In this document: positions 20,960 to 30,900 of the stretch, one piece after another
Layout of the letters: each line of letters opens with the position of its first letter
Numbering within the stretch: the stretch's first letter is position 1
Assembly: GCA_907163375.1 (NCBI GenBank)
Contig: CAJQUW010003174.1
Span: 124,001-188,000 of the forward strand
DNA: 64,000 bases
Direction: 5' to 3'
DNA from: Prostheceraeus crozeri
Taxonomy: Eukaryota; Platyhelminthes; Polycladida; Euryleptidae
Program-made: the position numbers and the translations under genes
The notes under the pieces: model-generated
What the model was told of the DNA's origin: nothing
Seen by the model: the letters and a program-made list of their open reading frames with translations, nothing else
Databases searched by the model: none

Positions 20960-22971
20960 TTACAAGTGGCGTCCATTATAGCGCACAACACATTCCAAAA
21001 GACTGTTGCCGTATTTTGGATTTGATTCTCCAACATTGCTGCTACTGCAATACATTGCCGAGAAGTCCGAATGAACGGACTCAGAGGCCTGCTCACTATA
21101 TGGTCCAAGAGCTGAATGTTTTAGTTTGCAGAACTGTATGAGATGCTTCGTTACAATGTGGACGCTGGTATTGACACTAATGGGCAATTCGCTGTAACTT
21201 TTTTCAAATGCTTTAATAGAACAATTGAAGTTTGGGTCCAATTCTTGTCCGAAACAAGTGGTACGAACACGATTGAACTCTTGAAGTAATTGCTTGTAGG
21301 GAACAAGTTCCAGACAACCATTTGACTCGCATATTGCTTGGAGCATATCAGCTTTCATCAGCAACAAGCGGCACATGTTGCCTGTAAATTCGCCGGAATG
21401 CATTTTTGGGCGAGTTATTCCTACGCGACAAACCCACTGCCGACAAACTTCATCAGAACGTGGGGATAATGACTCCATTTGGCGAAAAACTTTGTTGAAT
21501 ACACGCAACATTAAGTGTAATTCCGGAGGTGCGAGAAGGCTGATTATCATTTCATGATCTTCTCCATTGATTAATGGGGGATTCGTTGTGCTCTGGCATG
21601 ATCTTGCAATTCCAGTATCACGATACCTATTTGCCTCGGTTTTAACTGATCCTATTGTGCGAAGAGGATAGCTTCCTGAAGAAGGAGTCCCAAATTTTAT
21701 TTTCGGACAACTGCAGAAAGCACATGGGTATGAACTCCCGTGTACTTGTATCCCAGCAACAATATTAGCCAATTTGAGATCAACTGCGTAGGTGTATTTG
21801 AAATCCAGATTAGCTACTTTGAGTAAGTCCAATAATAACCGTACATTTGTGTAACTTTCTTTTATATCAGGAACAATTGCCAGTATTATAATTCGTTTGA
21901 CACTCGAATCCAAAAATCCTGTCGCAGAAGACGATGAAACATTGTCAATTGAGGTACGTATGGACATACAAATCTTGAAATAGCCTCCACCACCGTCGAG
22001 TCCTAATTTCAATTGAAGGTTAGTGTGGCTGCTGTCAATCTGTCGATCATTGCAGATGTGCTGGATTAATTGGACTAAGTCATTACAAAACACAACAGGC
22101 TTAGATATCTCATCAAATACTTGGAATTCTAAAGAGAACAAGTCACTGAGAGCACTATCTCGACTTCGAAAATAATCATCACTGTTTGACTCTAACACTT
22201 TTACCAAGAGTACTTGACAGGAACGGCATAACCGTGTGAATCATGGCGGAGTTCGAAGCTCCCAGGGACAATTGTAAATTGCTCAGATTTTTTGCAGCAA
22301 TGCTTCTTGGTGATTGATCATTTATAGCAAGGTTGATTCGGTTTGGCCCTCTTGTTTCGAGATCTAAATGCTGATGAAGATTTGGTTCATGATGTGGCTC
22401 AGAAGAAGATGATTCTCTCCTATGTGAAATCATACTGCTGGCTACAACATCCTGCGTACGTTTATCAGAATCTTTGTACATATCTATTATATTTTGTCGA
22501 AGAGTGCTGACTGTACATTTATGAGTGATACCACGGCCAACCGGAAATTTGCATTGAACGCATATAACTTGCACACTATTTCTTGTATCATGAGACATCA
22601 TTGAATCAGGGGACTTGATAGTAGGACGACCTTTTTTTTCTTGCAATTTGACATATCAAGCATTCACAAAATGTATAGCCAACTGATCGCGTGTTTATTT
22701 TAAAAGCTGGTTTCACAAGGCTAAAATCATAAACTTCCGGCAAGATACCCCGTTCCTTCACACCACTTTCAATTTTGAGAAGATTTGAGCGACAATTCGA
22801 GCAAATGGCAGCAGGTAGGCAGTCATCGTTCGTTCTATAGTTTTCTATAAAGAAAGCTCGGATTCTTCGTAAAACGGCATCCGTGATTGGACAGTCTCCT
22901 TTTTCCATACATATAAGGCATACTCTATTATCTGTTTTCTTCATGACTTCTAGCTTTGTTTGTATGTGCAT
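20960..22971 (-). pseudogene. RAG1/Transib-like transposase, element 2
   Basis: About 670 codons on the minus strand. N-terminal zinc motifs: VCLICM, then DDCLPAAICSNC, then CECLIC (22920-22650) and VICVQC with HKC (about 22570-22520). Core: first Asp in LGLDGGGGYFK (about 22000); second Asp in YAVDLKL (about 21785) with exactly 18 residues to YPCAFC (about 21725); TIGSVKTEANRY (about 21650), like RAG1 SITRSHAENLERY; Leu-His helix in PPELHLML (about 21515); MHSGEFTGN (about 21395); H-x4-H in VHIVTKH (about 21155); Glu in YSEQASESVHSDF (about 21090); stop at 20960. RAG1 D708 also lies 18 residues before C727. Two frameshifts, near 22635 in an eight-base T run and near 22205, split the frame; either may be a real mutation or an error. 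It would act in the nucleus on the terminal repeats. Confidence 0.8.
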
Positions 22972-23795
22972 GTGCCATCACAAAAGATAACACGCGATAA
23001 GAATCAAGTCGTAATGTCGTATCGTTAGAATATTGTCACTGTTAATTGTGATCAAGCGCACCATTAGCTGCTGATAAACAGTTTGGAAGCTCGCGCATTA
23101 AAATCAATTATGTTGACACGGCGTTCATGAATATAATTCATCCTGTTTTATACCATTATCAGACAGACAGATATTCTTGACAGAGCAGATACTGTAGTGC
23201 ATAGGGGTCAGATTATTAGATATCTATGTTAGGAGACGACACTAGCATGGACATCTGAACTCTATGCTGCAGCGCGAGTGAATAGTGATCAAATCAATGA
23301 ATTACTGCGGTGTCAGTGAGAAGGAGAGACAAGAACTTCAGGCGTTCGGTTTTCATTGCCGCTGAACACTCAGCGGCAATGACAATCTACACAGTTTGTC
23401 AAACAACAACAAGATCTTTAATGTTATATCCGAAGCATCTTTTCGTATATGAGTTCCCATGAAGGAAATGGATATTGTGATAATCACGGTACAAGAAAAA
23501 ATACGTCTGCAGTGCATAAAGTCATGTAGATAACAAATTTATCTATAATGTCATAAAATTCGCATAGGTTTGTTAACCAGAATATCATTATGTCGGTAAC
23601 TTATGAACCGCCACGTTGCATATATGGCTAACAATATCATCATATGATTGTTTGATATATTGTCGTTGCTATCAATGTAGTACATTAATGTACATAACAG
23701 ATGTGATATAAGCCTACGCTTCAATATTGCACTCACAAAAACAGAGATAATGGGGAAAATATTTTGGAATTCATTTTTCTAATTAGAAATTTCGA

Positions 23796-24295
23796 ATTTT
23801 GATCGTTAAATTTCTCTTTATTAGTACATTTAAATGTGCTTCTGAATAATCTGAAACAACTATGAATACATAATTATCAAATAATGGCAATAGAAATCGT
23901 ATCTATGCAGTTATAGAGATGAAAAAATATATATCATGAAATTCAAATTTAAAATTTGAATTTTTTTCAAAAATATTTGAATTTTGACGGCTAAGTAGGT
24001 CTAAATTTGTTAGAATGTGTTTCTGCATAATCTTTGGGTATTTCTAGATAAGATTTTATCAAAATATGACAGTACAAATCATTTGCAACCAGATACAGAG
24101 AAATCAAAAAATTGTATAATGGAATTTAATATTTGAAATTTGAATTTTTTTAAAAATTGGTCCTGCAGGCGAATAGCCAATAGATGATTTGAGAGACCTA
24201 TGTAGTAGTTCTTAGATATGATAGTAGATGTCAAAAAAAGTGGTCGCTAAGGGCTCGCATTTTTGACCGCTTGATCGACCCAGCCGACGGGTGTG
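23796..24295 (-). repeat. Right terminal inverted repeat of RAG1-like element 2
   Basis: Inverse of 20262-20760, ending CCGACGGGTGTG, followed by ATTTG at 24296-24300. The region from 22975 to 23795 between transposase start and this repeat shows no second gene. Confidence 0.9.
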
Positions 24296-24561
24296 ATTTG
24301 GTGTACCCAAAAAATATCACGACTAATCATTTCTGTTACATATGTACAGGCAAACTATAGATGTACGCGTACATTTCATGAGCAACTATAATAGTGCAAT
24401 ATGAGCTTGCATGTAGTTATTTTGATGCAGTTCTAGAATATCACGACAATTCATTTCCGGAATAGTATGTAGGCTATATGTAAATGTAATCATTTTGGAA
24501 GATAAGATGAATGTGTATGTGTATGTAATAATAATATTGTAATAAAGCCTGCAGATATGGG

Positions 24562-25190
24562 CCGAGTATCGTTGTTTGGAATAAATCAGATTATTGTACA
24601 GAAGCCTTTCGTCAACTCAGTGATATCTCAACTTATCGCAAGGAAGAGGTTGATCAAACTTCAATTCTCCGTGAAAAAGTTACTGACGAATTAGATAGAC
24701 TTGCTCAAAATGGAAAACTCTCTTTAGAAACGGCTGAAAAAATAAAGCCGCCACTTTCACCAAGAACCTCTCTATTCTATTTACTTCCAAAAATTCATAA
24801 GAACATAACTCCTTGTCCGGGTTGACCGATAGTATCGTCATGAAATGGAGTGACAGAAAAGTTGAGCTCCTATGTAGACTCTATAATCAAACCCCCAACC
24901 ACGCAGGTCAAAATCTTATCTCAAGGATACAATGGACTTTTTGAACAAACTTAATGCACTTTCCAGTAAAATGAATGAAGATTTTATTTTGGTTGTTGCG
25001 AATGTGTCTTTTTTGTATACTAAGATTCCTCGCCAAGATGGATTGAAAGCACTGTATGAGCACGCGCTCCTGAAACCAGAGCTGTTAAAGTCCCAAGTTC
25101 AAAAACCATATCAAAATTGGCACATTTTGAATATAAATGTGCATAAATATAACGTAGATATGATACAGAAGCATTATATCAATAATCAAG
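24562..25190 (+). pseudogene. Penelope-like reverse transcriptase fragment
   Basis: The plus-strand translation reads VVWNKSDYCTEAFRQLSD, then FYLLPKIHKN, a PIVSS segment, TEKLSSYVDSIIKP, then DFLNKLNAL and VVANVSFLYTKIPRQDGL. These follow the order of RT motifs 1 to A in Penelope-like and related retroelements (LLPKIHK, GRPIVS, DVSSLYTNIP). The fragment is broken and stops at the foldback element at 25224. The YxDD motif and the endonuclease are not present. RNA-templated DNA synthesis is the family role. Another RT C-terminal fragment on the same strand lies at about 28380-28780. Confidence 0.65.
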
Positions 25191-25223
25191 CACTTTTAAA
25201 AATGACCTTTAATACTGACCTTA

Positions 25224-26126
25224 CAGTGCGCGACAGCAAGTTGGAAACTTGGCATAAATCTACGGACACGTACATTTTTCAACACCTTCTAATTTTTTTT
25301 TGCTATTAGGAAATATCGACAAATTTATAATCATCTGAAAGAGAATTTTCAGATCTATCATTTGAATGTTGTTGATTTTGGTGTTTTTTTTAATTAATTG
25401 TTTTTGAAACTGGTGGTTCCTAGAGGCCCATAAACCCGAAAGCCCAACTTTTCCTTGACTTGTTTTAACAAGCGCATAAATCAATTTGAAACATTCTCCT
25501 TGTGATATTCAAAACCGTCACAAGATTGGCTTTCAGAAATATATAGTTTGAATGTGTTTTCTCGAAGTTTATAGGCAATATTTTGAAAGTAGTATAGATA
25601 GAAAATGTGGCGATTTTTTCATTTTCAGAATGTGTTGCGATAATAACAGAAATAACGCTGTTAACTAACTGGTGGCATTTATTTACCTCAAAACTAGTGT
25701 TTTCTGCCTTTGTTGGGTAAATTTAAGGCCCTTAGAAGAAATATTCTGAAAATGAAAAAATCGCCACATTTTCTATGCTACTTTTAAAATATTGCCTATA
25801 AACTTCGAGAAAACACATTCAAACTATATATTTTCTGAGAGCCAATCTTGTGACGGTTTTGAATATCACAAGGAGAATGTTTCAAATTGATTTATGTGCT
25901 TGTCAAAACAAGTCAAAGAAAATTTGGGTTTCGGGCTTATGGGCCTCTAGGAACCACCAATTTTAAAAACAATTAATTCAACAACATTCAAATGATAGAT
26001 CCGAAAATTCTCTTTCAGATGATTATAAATTTGTCGATATTTCCTAATAGTAAACAATTTTTAGGTGTTGGAAAAAATACGTGTCCGTAGATTTATGCTA
26101 AGTTTCCAACTTCCTGTCGCGCACTG
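25224..26126. mobile_element. Foldback (palindromic) element with TA flanks
   Basis: Two arms, 25224-25631 and 25743-26126, are near-perfect inverse copies separated by a 111-bp loop. Tips are CAGTGCGCGACAG, flanked by TA on both sides, as in Tc1/mariner-type insertions. It encodes nothing. In RNA or single-stranded DNA the arms could fold into a hairpin of nearly 400 bp. It sits at the end of the Penelope-like RT fragment. Confidence 0.88.
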
Positions 26127-26129
26127 TAC

Positions 26130-28188
26130 AGTAGGTCAATTTTGCCCACATTTTCAACATACAAGCAAACTAAAAGTCACAAAAAATTGAACTTCTACAT
26201 GTAGGTAACATATTTTAGGAGATATAAAAAGAAGTTGATAGGTCGGTCGTGATAGGGTTGAGTTGCTTGTTCAGTTTCTAATTCGACATGAATTGACTCA
26301 CATTTTCCATTGAGTGATACTAAAACTATGTGAGATATGTGTCAAACATTACGAGATAATAAATCATCACTGAGATATCCACAGTTAGCAAAAATAAATG
26401 CTGATCCATAAAGCGATGTCAAAATTGTCAAGTGTATTCAAAAGGTATACAATAAATCTCTTCACAATGCGTGTTCGTACTTCATTTGTGTCAAGAAAAC
26501 ATCAAATGCTAAATTTCATCAACTCAGTGGAGATTTGAGTTATGGTGAAATATTTTGTTCCATTCCAGCTATTATTTGAGCTTTGAATTAAAGGCATAAT
26601 AACATCAACAACACTTATGAAAACTGTCGAAGGAGGAAGTCCCAGAAGACAGTTTCATCAATCAGATGTATGTTCTTATGGGAGTGTCTGATTTAAAGAG
26701 ACAGGTCTCTTCAGACCTGAATACGAGATAGCCTACTCAGGCGTCACGTCCATTAATCCATTTCCCATTCAGAGGTTAGTCCAGATAAGTACTGCTCACG
26801 CGATCACCGGACAATGACATGATTTTTCTACATAAAAGAATCGCGATTAGATCATTTCATTCTCCTCTCAGAAACGAATTCGACTTTTTATCATTCAGTT
26901 ATCACTTTATCCTATTTTGAAGTTGACTTGAAACAAAGTGAAATAACATGGCTAATCTTGTACAAGCACTCAATGAAACAACACGGCGGTCGTGCAACAA
27001 AAGGCGTAAAGGTATCACCTGCTAGCCAAAGCTTTCTTGGTACAACTTGGTCAAGACACTGGGATGGCAAATAGCGCTGGGGAAGCTCTGAAAACTAGAT
27101 GTAGCGCGAATCAGTTTCCTAATTTAGCTATTTCGATTTTCCGACTTTTGCCATTGTTCATTGCATGTATTTTCTGTCTATCCTTCAAGTATAGCAAGAG
27201 TGATGAATGCACATACAATGTATTAGCGACTATGTGGTTCAATTCATTGATAATGTCATTTCATCGAGACGTAGATATCATCGATTTAAGTCATTTCATC
27301 GACATGGTTGCTTCAACGACAGAGTGCATCAAAGACGACGAGATCGCTTCAGCGACAGTATTTATCAGCTGGGCGACTTTGTCGACAAAGTTATTTTATC
27401 GAGAGTGTTAGTTGTACTCGTATGTACATGTATACGGTACTACAGCACAATCTTTGATTATTCTAGTATAATATTCGGAAATGTTCGCAGCTGTCATGCA
27501 TTCAACAAGCCGATTAATTTATTGAAGTAGTCAATAAGTCGCAAGATGAATTGTAAATAGATAGAAGGATGAAAGTCATGAAAGTGCAAACAATTATCAC
27601 CAGCTATGTGATTACAAACATGAAATATATTCTTGGTAGCTGTTTAAATGCTCACGGGAATATTATAAATTCCATTATATTTATTTTCACTATTCATGAA
27701 GAATAATCCTGGATTCAGAAGCATAATTACAATTGGCTGAAGCCACCCTTGACGACTGCGACCGAAAATGAGGACAACTTTCTCCCTCAAAACATCACAG
27801 CAGCCTGTCGATGATGTTTTGCGGGAAGCATCATATGAAACGTAACTCCATCATGGCGAATAACGGCCCATACACTGTCAATATATTAAGTCCTATTTAC
27901 ATGTAAGTGCTCATTTGAGCACTGAAAGAAAGAGTGCTAAAATAATTAAACTTAAATTCTCAGAAATACTAAAAAGCTTACTTAGTGATAATAAGATGAA
28001 AAATCAATGTAGCAATGACTCACTAAAAACGTTGGACTCACTAAGCGTTGGACAATAGCGATGCATTGGTCGGGGTACGTCGCTGCATTGCCATAGTATC
28101 ACTTGTCACACTTTACAGCGTCGTCTCCATTTTCACTGCTCGTGTTGGCTTGCTCGATGTTATTTGCTCCTTCTGTTAGTGTGTTTAC
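26130..28188. other. Stretch without recognisable features
   Basis: An open frame at 27037-27411 (124 codons) has a hydrophobic segment but no recognisable motif. Around 27240-27400 the words TCATCGA and CGAC recur irregularly. Nothing is assigned. Confidence 0.4.
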
Positions 28189-28348
28189 CATCCTCCCCGA
28201 CTGCGCTTTGAGTTCTGCCAACGTTTTCCATCCTTTTCGACAGTGTTTTGAGTCCTGCCAGCGTTTGGAATCCTCCCCGACTGTACTTAGAGTCCTGCCA
28301 AAGTTTACTCACTTCACCGACTGCGCTTTGAGTCTTCTCTTGTGGCTA
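28189..28348. repeat. Four-unit 40-bp minisatellite
   Basis: Units at 28189-28228, 28229-28268, 28269-28308 and 28309-28348 share CCGACTGCGCTTTGAGT and CTGCCA(A/G)CGTTT. Units diverge by several bases and the fourth is the most altered. The 40-base period is not a multiple of three, which argues against a protein repeat, although an 84-codon frame crosses it. Confidence 0.75.
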
Positions 28349-28379
28349 TTTTATTGATCCAAATGCATTTGGATGATGA

Positions 28380-28780
28380 TTGTCCTCATAGTTATATCCT
28401 TGATATGATTTTCCTCAGCAGAATATCTCGATGTCAAGCTTAATATTTGTAGTGATGGTTTACATACATCAGTTTTTCATAAGGTTGAACAATTTTGTTT
28501 TGATGTTATTGTTTTCACTTTTCCTGACAGTCTTCTTCCTCTTCATATGGGTGCGAATGTCTTTGCCAGTCAAGTTCTTCGTTATCTTAGGATATATTCT
28601 CATCTGCCGTATGCCATTGTTAAAGCTAAAAGCACGTTTAAAGTTTTTGTGAAACGCGGATATGAAGCCTGCAAGTTAATCAAATGTATGGAGAGACTGT
28701 TGAAAAAGCATTTTTTAGTTTTGTTTAAATTTGGTTTGCAGTCAGCCAGAGAATTTTTTATTTTGTGTGGCTTCATTTAA
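28380..28780 (+). pseudogene. Reverse transcriptase C-terminal (thumb) fragment
   Basis: A plus-strand frame gives YLDVKLNICSDGLHTSVFHK, then FTFPDSLPLHMGANVFASQ and VLRYLRIYSHL, then FVKRGYEACKL. The pattern FLDV..T..-SQLLRxxRIC-RGY is the end of the RT domain in Penelope-like and related retroelements. It may belong to the same kind of element as 24562-25190, with the middle lost or displaced. Broken; no endonuclease domain seen. Confidence 0.5.
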
Positions 28781-28804
28781 GAGTGTTATCATTGTTAAGT
28801 CATG

Positions 28805-28895
28805 TGTGGGGTCCGCCTTTTCGGCGGGGGTCCGCCAGCTAGGGTTTGAGCGTACAAAATGTTAAAGGACCCGAAACGCGACCTAGCTGGTCATT
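28805..28895. other. GC-rich hairpin-prone segment after the RT fragment
   Basis: GGTCCGCC occurs twice around CTTTTCGGCGG, and CCAGCTAGG (about 28833) pairs perfectly with CCTAGCTGG (about 28880). GAAAC and CTGATGA words lie nearby, but a hammerhead fold could not be built from them. Confidence 0.4.
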
Positions 28896-29309
28896 TTGCT
28901 GATGAACCCCTTCTATGTTTATTCTTTTCTGGTATGTCTTGTATAAAGATTGTAAACATGTTTTATTGTTCGGTACACCATCGAAGTATTATTTCTTTTA
29001 TATTACCCGATGACCGGTGTGAACGCTTTCAACAGCCCTTTTCAGGGCTACACTTATTAAGTATTTATTGTTTCTATTGTATATTATTGTTCATTCGAAG
29101 TGCACTAACCTGACTTTTCCCATAATTTGAGTTTAATTGCCAAAAGCAGTTCCTAGAATATTATCAAAGCGGGCAACAGGGCATGCTTTCGTCTCACGTA
29201 CCAAACTCCAAGCTGTGGCTCGATCATTAGATGCGCGACTCCATCATTAGATGGATGTGTATATGGGATACAGCCGGTTGCATATCCTATGACTAAGTAA
29301 ATGATTACT

Positions 29310-29480
29310 AGAATGAGTACGAATTAAATTTTGTGCTTTCGAACCCAAAGAGTTTCAAAATGAGTACTGATATTTTCACACACAAAGAGTACTGGAATTT
29401 GGGACTAAATTCTTCCTCGTCGCTAGTACTCAGGTTTGGTTTAGTACTCTTTCCAGTAGTCATTTGGGAGCTTATCGATA
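29310..29480 (-). repeat. AGTAC-rich repeat, copy 1
   Basis: Contains several GAGTAC/GTACTC words and CACAAAGAGTACT, and is homologous to 49010-49158 and 38205-38333. The edge resembles GTTATCGATAAG, a decayed form of the CACTGTTA end seen in the other copies. Confidence 0.5.
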
Positions 29481-30078
29481 ACAGAATGCATTGCTTATCA
29501 TTGAAGCTTTAAAAAAAGGGATGCCGGTGACCGTCAACACCACCAGATTTCCTTCAAAGTGGCATGCTACATTCTGAGAGTAAAAACAATAGGAAAAATT
29601 AGCAAGGAGTTTTCCTGCACACACAAAACATCGTTTCGAAAAAGCTGATATTTTGCATCAATACATTTTCAACAGAACGTTTTACAAGAAGAAAACATGT
29701 TTGGCATATGACATCATGGAAATGGCTTTATCATCAGCACCTTGAAGTTTTTTATTGTAAAGAGCAAACAAGTAAAACTTGTGAATGTAGTAGACACAAT
29801 CCCTACGGCTAGATCGACGATTAGACCATCTGTTAAGAATGCGCATTAGTCAAGACGACACTGTCATATCTCGGGAACGTGGAATGCGGAAACATTCTAC
29901 AATCATTTAATGCAATATCACACCAAAGTGCCTTTGAAAGGAGACAATGAAATATAATTGGCAGCATAGAGGAAGTATATATTAGGTAGAGTGCCGATTC
30001 ATATATAGATGTCAGCAGACAGTACAGTGAAAATTATGTTTAAACATGCACCGAAAGATTCAATTGTTTGAAGATTAA
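29481..30078. other. Stretch without recognisable features
   Basis: No coding potential or repeat structure is recognised. Confidence 0.4.
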
Positions 30079-30694
30079 GCCTTATTTACATGTAGGACAA
30101 TAATTGTCAGGACAATGAATTCCTTGCGCTCATTTCACAGCGCACTCGCACCATTTTCTTGATCGATGGAGACAATGATTGTCTTTCTGCGTTTACATTA
30201 CGATTGTCCTCGTATAGGACAACAGATACTGGAGGTCAGATAATTCCCTTCATTTTGTGAAATGTCGTCGACTGAGCTGGTCTTCGCTGCTGCTCGTGTT
30301 GTGGCTGAAATGGCAAAGCTTCAAAAGAAGAGGAAAAGAACGTGTTAGACGCGAAAGTGGATCCTGAGGAGGGAGATACTGGATTTGTGACAGCAGATAG
30401 GCTTACGTGTCATTGGCTACGTTACCTTGACTACGTTCTTACAGTCATAACTACAAGTATGACGATGTGACGACGAAAACTGTGATCTCAGCGAGATATC
30501 TAGGGTTAAGCATCGTGTGAATAGCGCATTGTCCTATTCTATATTCCTCTACCGGGAATGTGGTTTATTGTCCCTGAGACATTGAGATCCGAGACGACGC
30601 CCCGCATTTTTTCATCTCGAAGTCTCGCTGGAAACGCTGACTCAGTGGGTGTGTCTATTGTCCGGACAATTATTGTCCTATATGTAAACGGGGC
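30079..30694. mobile_element. Harbinger-like MITE (GCCCCGTTTACAT ends)
   Basis: Left end GCCTTATTTACATGTAGGAC and right end, inverted, GCCCCGTTTACATATAGGAC are matching terminal repeats, continuing into AATAATTGTC. TTAA or TTA lies on both sides. PIF/Harbinger elements use TTA or TAA targets and often have GGCCC..GTTTACA ends. The interior has a short lysine- and arginine-rich frame near 30260-30350 but no transposase domain, so it is non-autonomous. Confidence 0.65.
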
Positions 30695-30900
30695 TTAAGC
30701 TTTGCAAATTATTCCTGCGTTCATAGGCTAGCGAATTGGTACCTCTATATCAGTAGCATGAAACTTAGACATCAAGATGAATAAAGAATTCCTAACAGGG
30801 GCCTTAATTAAGCGGAAATTATAAGGTGACTATCAAGGAAATCCAATGAAACACTTTATAATGCAAGTTGAGAAGTTGGCCCCTTGGCTGGAATTTCAAG

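Larger units (their letters stand above)
20262..24295 (-). mobile_element. RAG1/Transib-like DNA transposon 2, with 5-bp duplication
   Basis: A 4,034-bp element with 499/500-bp inverted terminal repeats (20262-20760 and 23796-24295) that are almost identical, tips CACACCCGTCGGCTGG, and a 5-bp target duplication ATTTG on both sides. It encodes one transposase on the minus strand (20960-22971) with the RAG1 core motif order. CAC tips, 5-bp duplications and a RAG1-like DDE core together match the Transib/RAG superfamily. The terminal repeats are much longer than those of typical Transib elements. No RAG2-like gene is seen in the 0.8 kb upstream of the transposase. Near-identical arms suggest a fairly recent insertion. 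Confidence 0.85.

Noticed and set aside
28805-28910. Possible hammerhead ribozyme beside the Penelope-like RT fragment (GAAAC, CTGATGA, paired CCAGCTAGG/CCTAGCTGG)
   Set aside because: The bases after CTGATGA (ACCCC) do not pair with those before GAAAC (GGACCC), and no stem I fits in the six bases before CTGATGA. The words look coincidental.
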